Positions 34,809-42,374 of a stretch of 45,280 nt of DNA are shown piece by piece. Each line of letters begins with the position of its first letter. The first letter of the stretch is position 1. Made by a program: the position numbers and the translations under genes. The notes under the pieces are model-generated. The model was not told where the DNA came from. It searched no databases and was given only the letters and a program-made list of their open reading frames with translations. Source of the DNA: Rhodoglobus sp. (GTDB lineage: Bacteria > Actinomycetota > Actinomycetes > Actinomycetales > Microbacteriaceae); the NCBI GenBank assembly GCA_025463605.1, contig JAODAV010000013.1, positions 1 to 45,280 of the forward strand, written 5' to 3'.

Positions 34809-35456
34809 ATGACTGAGCTGGTACCCATCCCGTCGCCCGGCGTGCCGCTCTTCTACGGCGAGCCGGGCAATCCGGTCGTGATCGTGCTGCCCGATATGTA
34901 CGGGCGCCTTCCGGGACTCGAGCCGTTCGCCATGGCCCTCGCGGGCCGTGGATTCCGCGTCGCTGTGCCCGATCTCTACAACGGCGTGTGCACTGTCGAT
35001 ACCGCCACCGCGAAGACGCTCATGGCCGACCTCGACATCGGCACTGCCCTCGCCGAGATCGACGACGCGATGGCCGCAGCCCAGGAGACGGGCGTCGAGC
35101 GCATCGGTCTCGTCGGCTTCTCCCTGGGCGGATGGCTCGGCCTCCTGCACGCGCAGGCCGGCGCTGCGGATGCCGTCGTTGCGTACTACGCAAGCCTCGC
35201 CCCTCGCGATCACGGTGTAATCCCCTGCCCCGTGCTGCTCCACTGGGCCGAAGTGGATGAGTGGGACGAGGACGAACAGCCGGACTCATTCGTCTCCCGC
35301 CTTAAAGACCACGGCACTCCCGTGACGGAGCACCGTTACATCGGCACCAGGCACTCGTTCGCGAACGCGAGCCTGCCTGATGCGGTCGACGCCCAAGCGG
35401 CCGCGCTCGCGTACGCCCGCACAGCGGTGTTCCTCGAGCAGAACCTCGTCGACTAG
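34809..35456 (+). CDS. Dienelactone hydrolase family protein
   Basis: The 215-residue alpha/beta hydrolase shows IVLPDMYGRLPGLEP, the nucleophile motif GFSLGGW (Ser105, where classical dienelactone hydrolase has Cys), and the catalytic His in GTRHSFANAS. It is cytoplasmic. GAAGGGA precedes the ATG. Its TAG stop shares the bases CTAG with the stop of the convergent dinB-type gene. The substrate is unknown; chlorocatechol pathway genes are absent. Confidence 0.88.
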   Translation: MTELVPIPSPGVPLFYGEPGNPVVIVLPDMYGRLPGLEPFAMALAGRGFRVAVPDLYNGVCTVDTATAKTLMADLDIGTALAEIDDAMAAAQETGVERIGLVGFSLGGWLGLLHAQAGAADAVVAYYASLAPRDHGVIPCPVLLHWAEVDEWDEDEQPDSFVSRLKDHGTPVTEHRYIGTRHSFANASLPDAVDAQAAALAYARTAVFLEQNLVD

Positions 35457-35977
35457 CGGGTTTTGTTCACGTCCCACAGGTGATGCACGGGGTCGTGAAT
35501 GTAGTACTTGGCGATCGTCTCGATCGTGAACCCCGCTCCGTCGCTGCGGCGCCCCGGCCTCTGCCACGCGTCATCCGGCACCGCCTCGAAGCCGCTCGCG
35601 ATCGCCTCTGCCGCCTCGACGAGTTCGCGCGTCACGACATCGGGATCCTGCTCGTTGTACTTCTCCTCGACAGCCGTCTCGTCCTGGTCCCAGTTCGGGA
35701 AGAGCGGGTCGTGCTGCTCGAGCATGAGTCCCAGCCGGTAGAGGTAGATGCGGTGCACGTCGCGCACGTGCGCGCCGTACTCGAGCGGTGACCACGTGGC
35801 ATCGTCGGGGCGCTCGCGCACGTCGGCTCGGTCGAGGGTGGCGGGCCAGGCGGCGGCATTCTCGCGGACGAGCCCCGCGACATCCTTCGCGGTGAAAGTC
35901 GACGCGTCGAAGCCGCACTCGGGGCAGGGCTTCTCGAGAACCCAGGTCCAGTTCTTGGTGTCGGGCGTGATGGGCAT
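35453..35977 (-). CDS. DinB-family protein
   Basis: The 174-residue product is a DinB/YfiT-like four-helix protein, often metal-dependent transferases using thiols such as mycothiol. It has an N-terminal CPECGFD pair of cysteines, the helix with WSPLEYGAHVRDVHRIYLYR holding one metal His, and HDPVHHLWDV at the C-terminus with the others. The ATG at 35975-35977 is taken as start; the frame is open upstream. It is divergent from the DUF2470 gene. Confidence 0.86.
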   Translation of the reverse strand: MPITPDTKNWTWVLEKPCPECGFDASTFTAKDVAGLVRENAAAWPATLDRADVRERPDDATWSPLEYGAHVRDVHRIYLYRLGLMLEQHDPLFPNWDQDETAVEEKYNEQDPDVVTRELVEAAEAIASGFEAVPDDAWQRPGRRSDGAGFTIETIAKYYIHDPVHHLWDVNKTR

Positions 35978-36021
35978 GCGTCCATCGTGCTGCCAATACG
36001 GGAGCGGGTACCGTAGATTTC

Positions 36022-36318
36022 GTGCCAACCTTCAGCGATGACGTCGTAAGCGCGGTGCTCGCGCACATGAACGACGACCACAATGACGACAGTCTGCTCA
36101 TCGCTCGTGCGTTCGCCGCCCCGGATGCCACGTCCGCGACGATGACGACGCTCGACCACCTCGGCGGAACGTGGGTGTACACGGTAGACGGCCAGAAGCG
36201 GGAGGTGACCGTGCCCTGGGGCGCCGAGATCGCTGAACGGCCGGAGATCCGGCGCGAGATCGTTCGCCTCTACGAACAGGCTTGCGGGCGGCTCGGTCTC
36301 GCCCCCCGACCGCATTGA
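36022..36318 (+). CDS. DUF2470 domain protein
   Basis: This 98-residue protein carries the DUF2470 signature LAHMNDDHNDDSLLIARAF and a short beta part with GGTWVYTVDG. The same domain forms part of HugZ-type heme-degrading proteins and the chloroplast heme oxygenase-related DGR proteins. The GTG at 36022 is supported by TACCGT seven bases upstream (leaderless pattern). A true heme oxygenase gene lies 1.1 kb downstream, which fits a role in heme handling, but this is inference. Confidence 0.82.
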   Translation: MPTFSDDVVSAVLAHMNDDHNDDSLLIARAFAAPDATSATMTTLDHLGGTWVYTVDGQKREVTVPWGAEIAERPEIRREIVRLYEQACGRLGLAPRPH

Positions 36319-36339
36319 TCGCGCATTGGAGGCACGGCA

Positions 36340-36747
36340 ATGACTAAGTCCCCGAACCGCCTGATCGGAGTTGTCTTCGGCGCGGCGTACGTTCTGATCG
36401 GAGCTCTCGGCTTCCTGGTGACCGCTGGCGTCGGATTCACCGCCACCGAGGGCGGCCTGCTGTTCGGCATCTTCGAGGTGAATATCCTCCACAACGTCGC
36501 CCACCTCGTCATCGGCGCGGCGTTGCTGCTCGGCGGCCTGTCGAGCGTGAGCGCCGCCAAGACGTTCAACTCGGTGGCGGGCGCGGCCTATCTCGTGCTG
36601 GGGCTCGCCGGCTTGTTCCTCGTCGGTACGGCGCTGAACATCCTTGCGCTCAACGTCCCGGACAACGTGCTGCACTTCGCGAGCGCCGCCGTGCTGCTCG
36701 CCGTGGGCCTCGGCGCCGACAAGCGCGCCAGGCCGGCGACGGTCTAG
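36340..36747 (+). CDS. DUF4383 domain membrane protein
   Basis: The 135-residue protein has four hydrophobic helices with the family pattern FEVNILHNVAHLVIGAALLL and NVPDNVLHFASAAVLLAVGL. DUF4383 proteins are predicted inner membrane proteins without assigned function. It follows the DUF2470 gene by 21 bases and precedes another membrane protein by 19, suggesting an operon of three. Confidence 0.87.
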   Translation: MTKSPNRLIGVVFGAAYVLIGALGFLVTAGVGFTATEGGLLFGIFEVNILHNVAHLVIGAALLLGGLSSVSAAKTFNSVAGAAYLVLGLAGLFLVGTALNILALNVPDNVLHFASAAVLLAVGLGADKRARPATV

Positions 36748-36766
36748 GGCGCGAGGAGGAGAGGCG

Positions 36767-37312
36767 ATGACGATGCCGACGATCACCCGCACCTGGGTCG
36801 CTTTCGCGGCGATCGGAACGGGCCTGATCCATGTGGCGCTCGTGATCGGCTCTCCCCTGCCGCTCGGCATCGTTCTGGCCGTGGTCGGTCTTGTCGAGTT
36901 CGGCTGGGGCGTTCTGGCGTTCGCCCGTGAAACCGTCGCCTTCCCGCGCGTGGCTCTCGTTCTCGCCATCGCCCCGGTCGTGCTGTGGGGTCTGTTGCTC
37001 GTCAGTTCTGCCATCTCCGATACTCCGGAACTCGCGGGCTCGCTGGGGTTGGTTCCGCTCGGCATCGCGACGCTGTTCGAGCTCTTCATCGCCGGAGTGC
37101 TCGCGGTGCACCTGCGTCGATCCGACCCGGAGCAACCTCCGCGGCCTCCGAGCATCAGTCGCTACCTCGTAGGCCTGGTCGTCGGCGGGCTGGCGGTCGC
37201 CGGCTTTACCACGCCGGCCCTCGCTGCAACCGGGGTGGGGACCTTCGCCCAGCCGCACGGGGAGCAGGCGCCGCCTGGCGAGGAGTTGTTCCTTCCCGGT
37301 CACGGGCACTGA
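36767..37312 (+). CDS. Hypothetical four- to five-helix membrane protein
   Basis: The 181-residue product begins with a helix containing FAAIGTGLIHVALVIGSP, has about four more hydrophobic segments and ends in an external His/Pro/Gly tail (QPHGEQAPPGEELFLPGHGH). GAGGAGAGG precedes the ATG. It is likely co-transcribed with the DUF4383 gene. The His-containing first helix and the tail could bind a metal or heme, but nothing specific can be stated. Confidence 0.75.
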   Translation: MTMPTITRTWVAFAAIGTGLIHVALVIGSPLPLGIVLAVVGLVEFGWGVLAFARETVAFPRVALVLAIAPVVLWGLLLVSSAISDTPELAGSLGLVPLGIATLFELFIAGVLAVHLRRSDPEQPPRPPSISRYLVGLVVGGLAVAGFTTPALAATGVGTFAQPHGEQAPPGEELFLPGHGH

Positions 37313-37361
37313 CGCTCCGCCGCGCCCGAGACCTATGGCGGAGCGACCCGCGCCGATACAC

Positions 37362-37380
37362 TTAGGCTCACCTTACCTGC
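37362..37380. promoter_or_regulatory. DtxR/IdeR-type iron box upstream of heme oxygenase
   Basis: Read on the minus strand the site matches the 19-bp DtxR/IdeR consensus at about 14 positions, with AGGT-AGG and CCTAA blocks intact. It overlaps the end of a TACACT -10-like hexamer (37357-37362) and lies 18 bases before the start codon, so an iron-loaded repressor would block transcription. Confidence 0.7.
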
Positions 37381-37397
37381 CGCCGTCTGGAGCACAC

Positions 37398-38045
37398 TTG
37401 AGCGTCGTTTCCTTCTCGCAAGCGCTGCGTGAGCGCACCTGGACCAGCCACGGCGACAGCGAGGGTGCCACATTCATGAACGACCTCATGACAGGCAAAG
37501 GCACCCGCGAGGATTACATCGCCCTCGTCGCGCAGCACTACTTCATCTACGAGGCACTCGAGCGCGCCGCCGTCCGGTTCGCCGATGACCCCGTTGCCGT
37601 GCCGTTCATCGCTCCTCAACTGACGCGGCTCCCCGCCCTCGAAGACGACCTCGAGTTTCTGCTCGGCTCGGACTGGCGCGCCCGGGTGAGTCCGCTGCCC
37701 ACCACGGACGCCTACGTGAAGCGCATCGACGAGGTTGCCACCGAGGGCTGGACCGGCGGGTTCATCGCTCATCACTACACGCGCTACCTGGGCGACCTGT
37801 CCGGCGGGCAGGTCATCCGCACTCTCATGCAGCGCCAGTTCGGGTTCGAGACAAACGGCGTGGGCTTCTACCTGTTCGACCAGATCGCCAAGCCGAAGGA
37901 ATTCAAGGAGACCTACCGGAACGAGCTCGACGCCGTGGCATGGGACGCCGCGGAACGCGAGCGCGTCATCGACGAGGTGCTCACCGCGTACCGCTTCAAC
38001 ACCGAGCTCTTCGTCGACCTCGCTGAAGCGAAAGCCGCCGCGTAG
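37398..38045 (+). CDS. Biliverdin-producing heme oxygenase
   Basis: This 215-residue cytoplasmic enzyme opens heme to biliverdin, CO and ferrous iron, used to take iron from host or environmental heme. It has the proximal His in RERTWTSHGDSEG, HYFIYEALERAA and the distal-helix signature RYLGDLSGGQVI. The start is probably the TTG at 37398 with GGAG before it, since homology begins at SVVSFSQALRERT; no better ATG exists upstream. The iron box at 37362-37380 suggests induction under iron starvation. Confidence 0.93.
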   Translation: MSVVSFSQALRERTWTSHGDSEGATFMNDLMTGKGTREDYIALVAQHYFIYEALERAAVRFADDPVAVPFIAPQLTRLPALEDDLEFLLGSDWRARVSPLPTTDAYVKRIDEVATEGWTGGFIAHHYTRYLGDLSGGQVIRTLMQRQFGFETNGVGFYLFDQIAKPKEFKETYRNELDAVAWDAAERERVIDEVLTAYRFNTELFVDLAEAKAAA

Positions 38046-38089
38046 GCCAGACGTTCCCAATCGCACCTCGAATGACTACGCTTGACCGC

Positions 38090-38107
38090 TGTGGGAACGT
38101 ACCCACA
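38090..38107. promoter_or_regulatory. LacI-type operator upstream of dehydrogenase
   Basis: TGTGGGAACGTACCCACA is an 18-bp palindrome with one mismatched pair and a central CG step, the form favoured by LacI-family repressors. It lies directly downstream of a TTGACC -35-like hexamer (38082-38087) and 18 bases before the start codon. A half-like ACGTTCCCA occurs at 38051-38059. The regulator is not in the window. Confidence 0.65.
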
Positions 38108-38124
38108 TCGATCGAAGGACAGCG

Positions 38125-39210
38125 ATGCGGGTGTACCTGGTGGGGGCGGGCGTTATTTCGCGCACGCACGTCGAGGCGGCGGCGAAACTCGATGTCGACG
38201 TGGAGTTCCGCGTCGCGGACGTGAGCCGCGCGATGCTCGACGACTTCGCGGCCGTGTACCCGAGCATCCCGACCTTCGACGGTGTCGACGAGATGCTCGC
38301 CTCGGAGCCGGCGGCCGACGACGACATCGTGATCGTGGCTACGCCCCCGTTCGCTCACCTGGAGCCGACGCTCGCGGCCTTCGCAAGCGGGCGGCACGTG
38401 CTCTGCGAGAAACCCCTCGCGATGAACGTCGCGCAGGCCGAGAGGATGCTCGAAGCCGCGAACAAGGCCGGCAAGCTGCTCGGCTGTTGCAGCGTTCGCT
38501 TTCGCGGACTGCCCCACACCGAGACGGTGAAACGAGTGATCGAGAGCGGCGTGCTCGGGGAGCTGTATCACGCGAGTTTCGTCAACAAGTGGTTCCGCAG
38601 TCGCTCGGGCATCGAATACCAGCCGCAGAGCCGCTGGTTTCTCGACTCCTCGCGCAGCGGCGGCGGCGTGCTCATGGACTGGGGGCCGTACGACATCGCG
38701 ACCATTACCGATCTGTTCGACCCGGTCTCCATCGACATCTCCGGCGCGTTCGTCGCCCGCCCGCGAACGACCGCGGACCCCGACGGAGTCGTGTTCGACG
38801 TCGAGACGGCGGCGGGCGCATCCCTCTCTCTCATCGACGGCGACGGGCGACGACTCGCGGTCGACTTCCAACGAGCGTCAGGCACCCAAGGCGAGGAGAT
38901 GTTCCGCGCCGAACTGGAGGGCACCGACGCCTCACTGCGGTGGAAGGCGTTCGACTCCCAGGCCCCCGTCATCCTGCGCATCGACCGCGGCGACGGCGTC
39001 GTGGAGGAGATCGTCGACCCGGAGCCGCGCGAGCCGTACTCGGTGTTCGACTATCCGCTGTTCCACTTCACGAACGCCGTGCGCGGGCTTGCGAATCGGG
39101 CCAATCTCGGCGAGCGAGCGGTTGACCATTTCCGCTGGATCCGGGCCTTCTACGACGCGGCTGCCGACGGCGGCACGCATCGCGTGAGCTTCGCGAGAGC
39201 CTCGGCATGA
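38125..39210 (+). CDS. Gfo/Idh/MocA family oxidoreductase
   Basis: The 361-residue NAD(P)-dependent dehydrogenase has the Rossmann start VYLVGAGVISRTHVEAA, VATPPFAHLEPTLAA and the family's catalytic CEKPLAMN motif (about residue 94), then the C-terminal beta domain with GGGVLMDWGPYDIATI. Such enzymes act on sugars, inositols or their acids. GAAGGA precedes the ATG. It overlaps the TIM-barrel gene by ATGA (39207-39210), so the two enzymes probably act in series. Confidence 0.93.
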   Translation: MRVYLVGAGVISRTHVEAAAKLDVDVEFRVADVSRAMLDDFAAVYPSIPTFDGVDEMLASEPAADDDIVIVATPPFAHLEPTLAAFASGRHVLCEKPLAMNVAQAERMLEAANKAGKLLGCCSVRFRGLPHTETVKRVIESGVLGELYHASFVNKWFRSRSGIEYQPQSRWFLDSSRSGGGVLMDWGPYDIATITDLFDPVSIDISGAFVARPRTTADPDGVVFDVETAAGASLSLIDGDGRRLAVDFQRASGTQGEEMFRAELEGTDASLRWKAFDSQAPVILRIDRGDGVVEEIVDPEPREPYSVFDYPLFHFTNAVRGLANRANLGERAVDHFRWIRAFYDAAADGGTHRVSFARASA

Positions 39211-40013
39211 GAGTTCGCGGCATCTCGACGGGGCTATACGGCTGGATGGAACGCTTCGCGCGTGACGGCATCGCGTGGGACTGGGACTCCCTCTACGGTG
39301 CGTGCGCCGACTCCGGGGTCGACGCGGTGGAGACCGATGCTCTTCCGGAGAAGCTCGCCATCGCGCGCGCTCATGGACTGCGGATCTCGGCCTCATACGT
39401 CGGCATTCCGCTGCATCTGCCGCTCGCCGAGCTCGATATCGACCGCTCAGTGCTCCCGTACGCCGAGCGTCTCGCCGCGGCGGGCGGAAGCGACCTGGTG
39501 CTCAACGCCGACCAGGCCGACTGGTCGAATCCGGTCGCGAAGACGACGGATGATGTGCAGCGTCAGGGCGAGAATCTCGCTGCGATAGCGGAGCGGGTGC
39601 ACCACCTCGGCCTCTGCGTATCACTGCACAATCACGCCCACGAGCCCGCCGGTGCCGGGCTCGACCTCGCTTCGGTGATCGAGCACTCATCCGACGAGGT
39701 GGGGCTGTTCATCGACACCGGGTGGGCGGCCTTCGCCGGCCACGACCCCATCGAGTGGGTGCGGCGGTATCCGACACGCGTGCGCGGCTTCCACTTGCGC
39801 AACATGGCCGACCGACTGCCGACCGAGTCGGTGGACGAGGGCGACCTCGACATCCCCGCGCTCATTGCTGCGGCGGATGACGCGGGCTTCACCGGCTGGC
39901 TGACACTCGAGTTGTGGCATCCGGAGCCGCTGCAACCGAGTCGCACGATGGTCGAAGACACCCGCCGCTCAGCCGACTACCTGCGCGGACTTGTCGCCGC
40001 TAGGCCCGAATAG
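39207..40013 (+). CDS. Sugar phosphate isomerase/epimerase family TIM barrel
   Basis: The 268-residue product is a xylose-isomerase-like TIM barrel. Metal-site residues are seen in VETDALPE, CVSLHNHAHEP, LFIDTGWAAFAGH, RGFHLRN and LTLELWHPEP. Members isomerise, epimerise or dehydrate sugars and inositol derivatives. It is translationally coupled to the dehydrogenase before it. Its end overlaps the convergent helicase gene by 14 bases. No transporter is linked, so the substrate is open. Confidence 0.9.
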   Translation: MRVRGISTGLYGWMERFARDGIAWDWDSLYGACADSGVDAVETDALPEKLAIARAHGLRISASYVGIPLHLPLAELDIDRSVLPYAERLAAAGGSDLVLNADQADWSNPVAKTTDDVQRQGENLAAIAERVHHLGLCVSLHNHAHEPAGAGLDLASVIEHSSDEVGLFIDTGWAAFAGHDPIEWVRRYPTRVRGFHLRNMADRLPTESVDEGDLDIPALIAAADDAGFTGWLTLELWHPEPLQPSRTMVEDTRRSADYLRGLVAARPE

Positions 40014-41301
40014 CGGGAATGGGCTTCGCGCGTGCCATGAATCGCACCACGTCGTCGTCGACGATGATGTCGCTCGGGCGCAGGGGCCGGGTGAGGTAGA
40101 GGCCGTCCAACTCGCTGATGCGGCTGAGCGCCACGTATGTCTGTCCCGGCGCGAACGAGCGCTGCCCGAGGTCGACGATGGCCCGGTCGTAGGTCTTGCC
40201 CTGGGATTTGTGAATCGTGACCGCCCAGGCGAGCCGCAGCGGAAACTGGGTGAACTCTGCGACGACGTCTTTGCGCAGCGACTTGGTCAGTGGCGAGTAG
40301 CTGTAACGGAATTTCTCCCACACGGCCGGCCGCACCTCGTGCCGCTCGCCGTCGATGTCCACCCACACCGTCGACTCGATCTTCGTGACCGTGCCCACCG
40401 AACCGTTGACCCAGCGCTGCGCGCCCTCGCCGCCGGTGTCGTTGCGCAGGAACATCACTCGCGCGCCGAGCTTGAGCTCGAGCGCCTCGTCGGCCGGGTA
40501 GGCGCGGCCGCCGAAGTCGCCGCTCACCTCGGCCTTGGCCGTGAGCACCCTGCCGGGCAGTCGCGCGAGCTCGGTCGCGTTGATGCGCGTTACGGTGCCG
40601 TTGGTCGTCGCGAGAGTGATGGCGCCATCCGTCGGAGCGGGTCGCGCTCCCACCTCGTTGAGGCGGGCGGCGATCTCCGCCGTCACCATGCCGTGCCGCA
40701 CGGCGTTGAGCATGTACTTGAACTCCTCCTCGTGTTGGCGGTGGATGGTCGTGAGCTCATAGATCGTGAGGTCGGTGTCATCCCACACCTTGGCGTCGAA
40801 GAACCACATCGAGCGGTACTTGTCGCCGAAGTAGGTGCGCTCGTCGCCCTCGCCCGGCACGGGCGCGAGCTGGTACGGATCGCCGAAGAGCACGACCTGC
40901 ACACCCCCGAACGCCTCGTTCTTGCGCTGGCGGGCCTGGCGCAGTGAGCGGTCGATCGCGTCGAGCAGATCCGCGTTGACCATCGACACCTCGTCGATCA
41001 CGAGCGTGTCGATCGTATTGAGCAGCTTGCGCAGTTCTGCGCTCTGCTCAATGTCGTTGTCGGCGATGACCCCGATCGGCAGGCGGAAGAGCGAGTGAAT
41101 GGTCTGCCCGCCGACATTGAGCGCCGCGACACCGGTCGGCGCGCAGATCACGACCTGCTTCGAGGTGTTCCATGAAAGGTGGTTGAGCAGGGTCGACTTG
41201 CCGGTGCCCGCGCGGCCCGTGACGAACAGGTTGTCCATCGTCGTCTCGATCGCGTCGAACACCGCCTGCTGCTCGGGCGCGAGGGGAGGCGAGTCGATCA
41301 C
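40000..41301 (-). CDS. Compact Pif1-like AAA/superfamily 1 helicase
   Basis: The 433-residue protein has Walker A GRAGTGKST (about residue 28), CAPTGVAALNVGGQTIHSLF, Walker B LVIDEVSMV, the FGDPYQLAPV motif III, and C-terminal AWAVTIHKSQGKTYDRAIVD and YVALSRI. These are SF1B motifs of the Pif1/RecD2 group, 5'-3' DNA helicases of replication and repair. It starts at GTG 41301, supported by TACAGT six bases upstream. There is no extra nuclease or HRDC domain. Confidence 0.92.
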   Translation of the reverse strand: MIDSPPLAPEQQAVFDAIETTMDNLFVTGRAGTGKSTLLNHLSWNTSKQVVICAPTGVAALNVGGQTIHSLFRLPIGVIADNDIEQSAELRKLLNTIDTLVIDEVSMVNADLLDAIDRSLRQARQRKNEAFGGVQVVLFGDPYQLAPVPGEGDERTYFGDKYRSMWFFDAKVWDDTDLTIYELTTIHRQHEEEFKYMLNAVRHGMVTAEIAARLNEVGARPAPTDGAITLATTNGTVTRINATELARLPGRVLTAKAEVSGDFGGRAYPADEALELKLGARVMFLRNDTGGEGAQRWVNGSVGTVTKIESTVWVDIDGERHEVRPAVWEKFRYSYSPLTKSLRKDVVAEFTQFPLRLAWAVTIHKSQGKTYDRAIVDLGQRSFAPGQTYVALSRISELDGLYLTRPLRPSDIIVDDDVVRFMARAKPIPAIRA

Positions 41302-41380
41302 CGCTTCACTGTACCCGCGCCCCAGTTCGCGTTCGGTCCGCGCGGCTTAGGATGTGCCTAGTTCTTTGGAGAGGAGCCGT

Positions 41381-42349
41381 GTGCGCCGCGAGATGATCAC
41401 GTGGTCGGTCGTATTCGCGATCGTCATCGCAGCCTTCGCCGGTACCGTTCTCATCCTCAACGCGACGCTCTACAGCGCGAGCGGTTTCGTGCGCGGCTAT
41501 CTCGACTCCCTCGCGCGACACGACGCCGACGGGGCACTCGAACTCGCGGGCACCGCCGTCGTGGGCGATGCCTCCGACGAACTGCTCAAGTCCTCGGCGA
41601 TGAGCGACCTCACCGACATCCGCCTCGTCAGCGAGACCACGGGCCTCGACGGCGTGCAGAGCGTCGTCTTCGAGTACTCGGCGGACGGGGTTCAGGGTCA
41701 GTCCACCTTCGACGTACGCCAGTCGGGAGCCCTGTTCGGGCTCTTCCCGACCTGGTCGTTCACGGCGAGCCCGCTCGGGGTCATCCAGCTCACCGTGCGC
41801 AACGACAGCGACTTCACCGCCAACGGGATCGACCTGACCGCTCCCCAGCCGAACCAGCCCTCGCCCTACCTCGTCTTCACGCCCGGCACCTACGAGATCT
41901 CACACTCCTCGATGTTCCTTACGGGTCCGCCGATCAAGGTCGCGACGACCGAGCCGGGTGGGGTCGTGGAGGCGGCCCTCGAGATCGAGGCCAATGAGGC
42001 TTTCGTCGAGCAGGTGCAGAAGGAGATCGACGATTACCTCGACGAGTGCGCGACCCAGACAGTGCTGCTGCCCACCGGATGCCCCTTCGGCCAGAGCATC
42101 GGCAACCGCATCGTCAACACTCCGCAGTGGTCGATCGCCGAGTATCCCGCGGTGTCACTCGTGCCGGGGCCGGAGGCCGGGAGCTGGCTCATGCCGCCCG
42201 TGAACGCCCGCGCGCACCTTGTCGTCGACGTGCGGTCGCTGTTCGACGGTACGGTGTCGACGTTCGACTCGGATGTGCCGTTCACCTCGAGCTATCTCGT
42301 GACGTTCCTGTCGAACAACGAGCTGCTGATCACCGCACAATACGAGTGA
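41381..42349 (+). CDS. Hypothetical membrane-anchored protein
   Basis: The 322-residue product begins RREMITWSVVFAIVIAAFAG, a single membrane anchor near the N-terminus, followed by an external region. SGFVRGYLDSLARHDADGALELAG resembles the helical start of NTF2-like DUF4878/lumazine-binding-like domains, then come beta-rich repeats with TVRNDSDFTANGIDL and a cysteine pair in DECATQ and PTGCPFG. The GTG at 41381 has GGAGAGGAG upstream; TAGGAT at 41348-41353 is a likely -10. No function is assigned. Confidence 0.78.
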   Translation: MRREMITWSVVFAIVIAAFAGTVLILNATLYSASGFVRGYLDSLARHDADGALELAGTAVVGDASDELLKSSAMSDLTDIRLVSETTGLDGVQSVVFEYSADGVQGQSTFDVRQSGALFGLFPTWSFTASPLGVIQLTVRNDSDFTANGIDLTAPQPNQPSPYLVFTPGTYEISHSSMFLTGPPIKVATTEPGGVVEAALEIEANEAFVEQVQKEIDDYLDECATQTVLLPTGCPFGQSIGNRIVNTPQWSIAEYPAVSLVPGPEAGSWLMPPVNARAHLVVDVRSLFDGTVSTFDSDVPFTSSYLVTFLSNNELLITAQYE

Positions 42350-42374
42350 TCGCGCTTAGCCCGATTCCCGCGGT

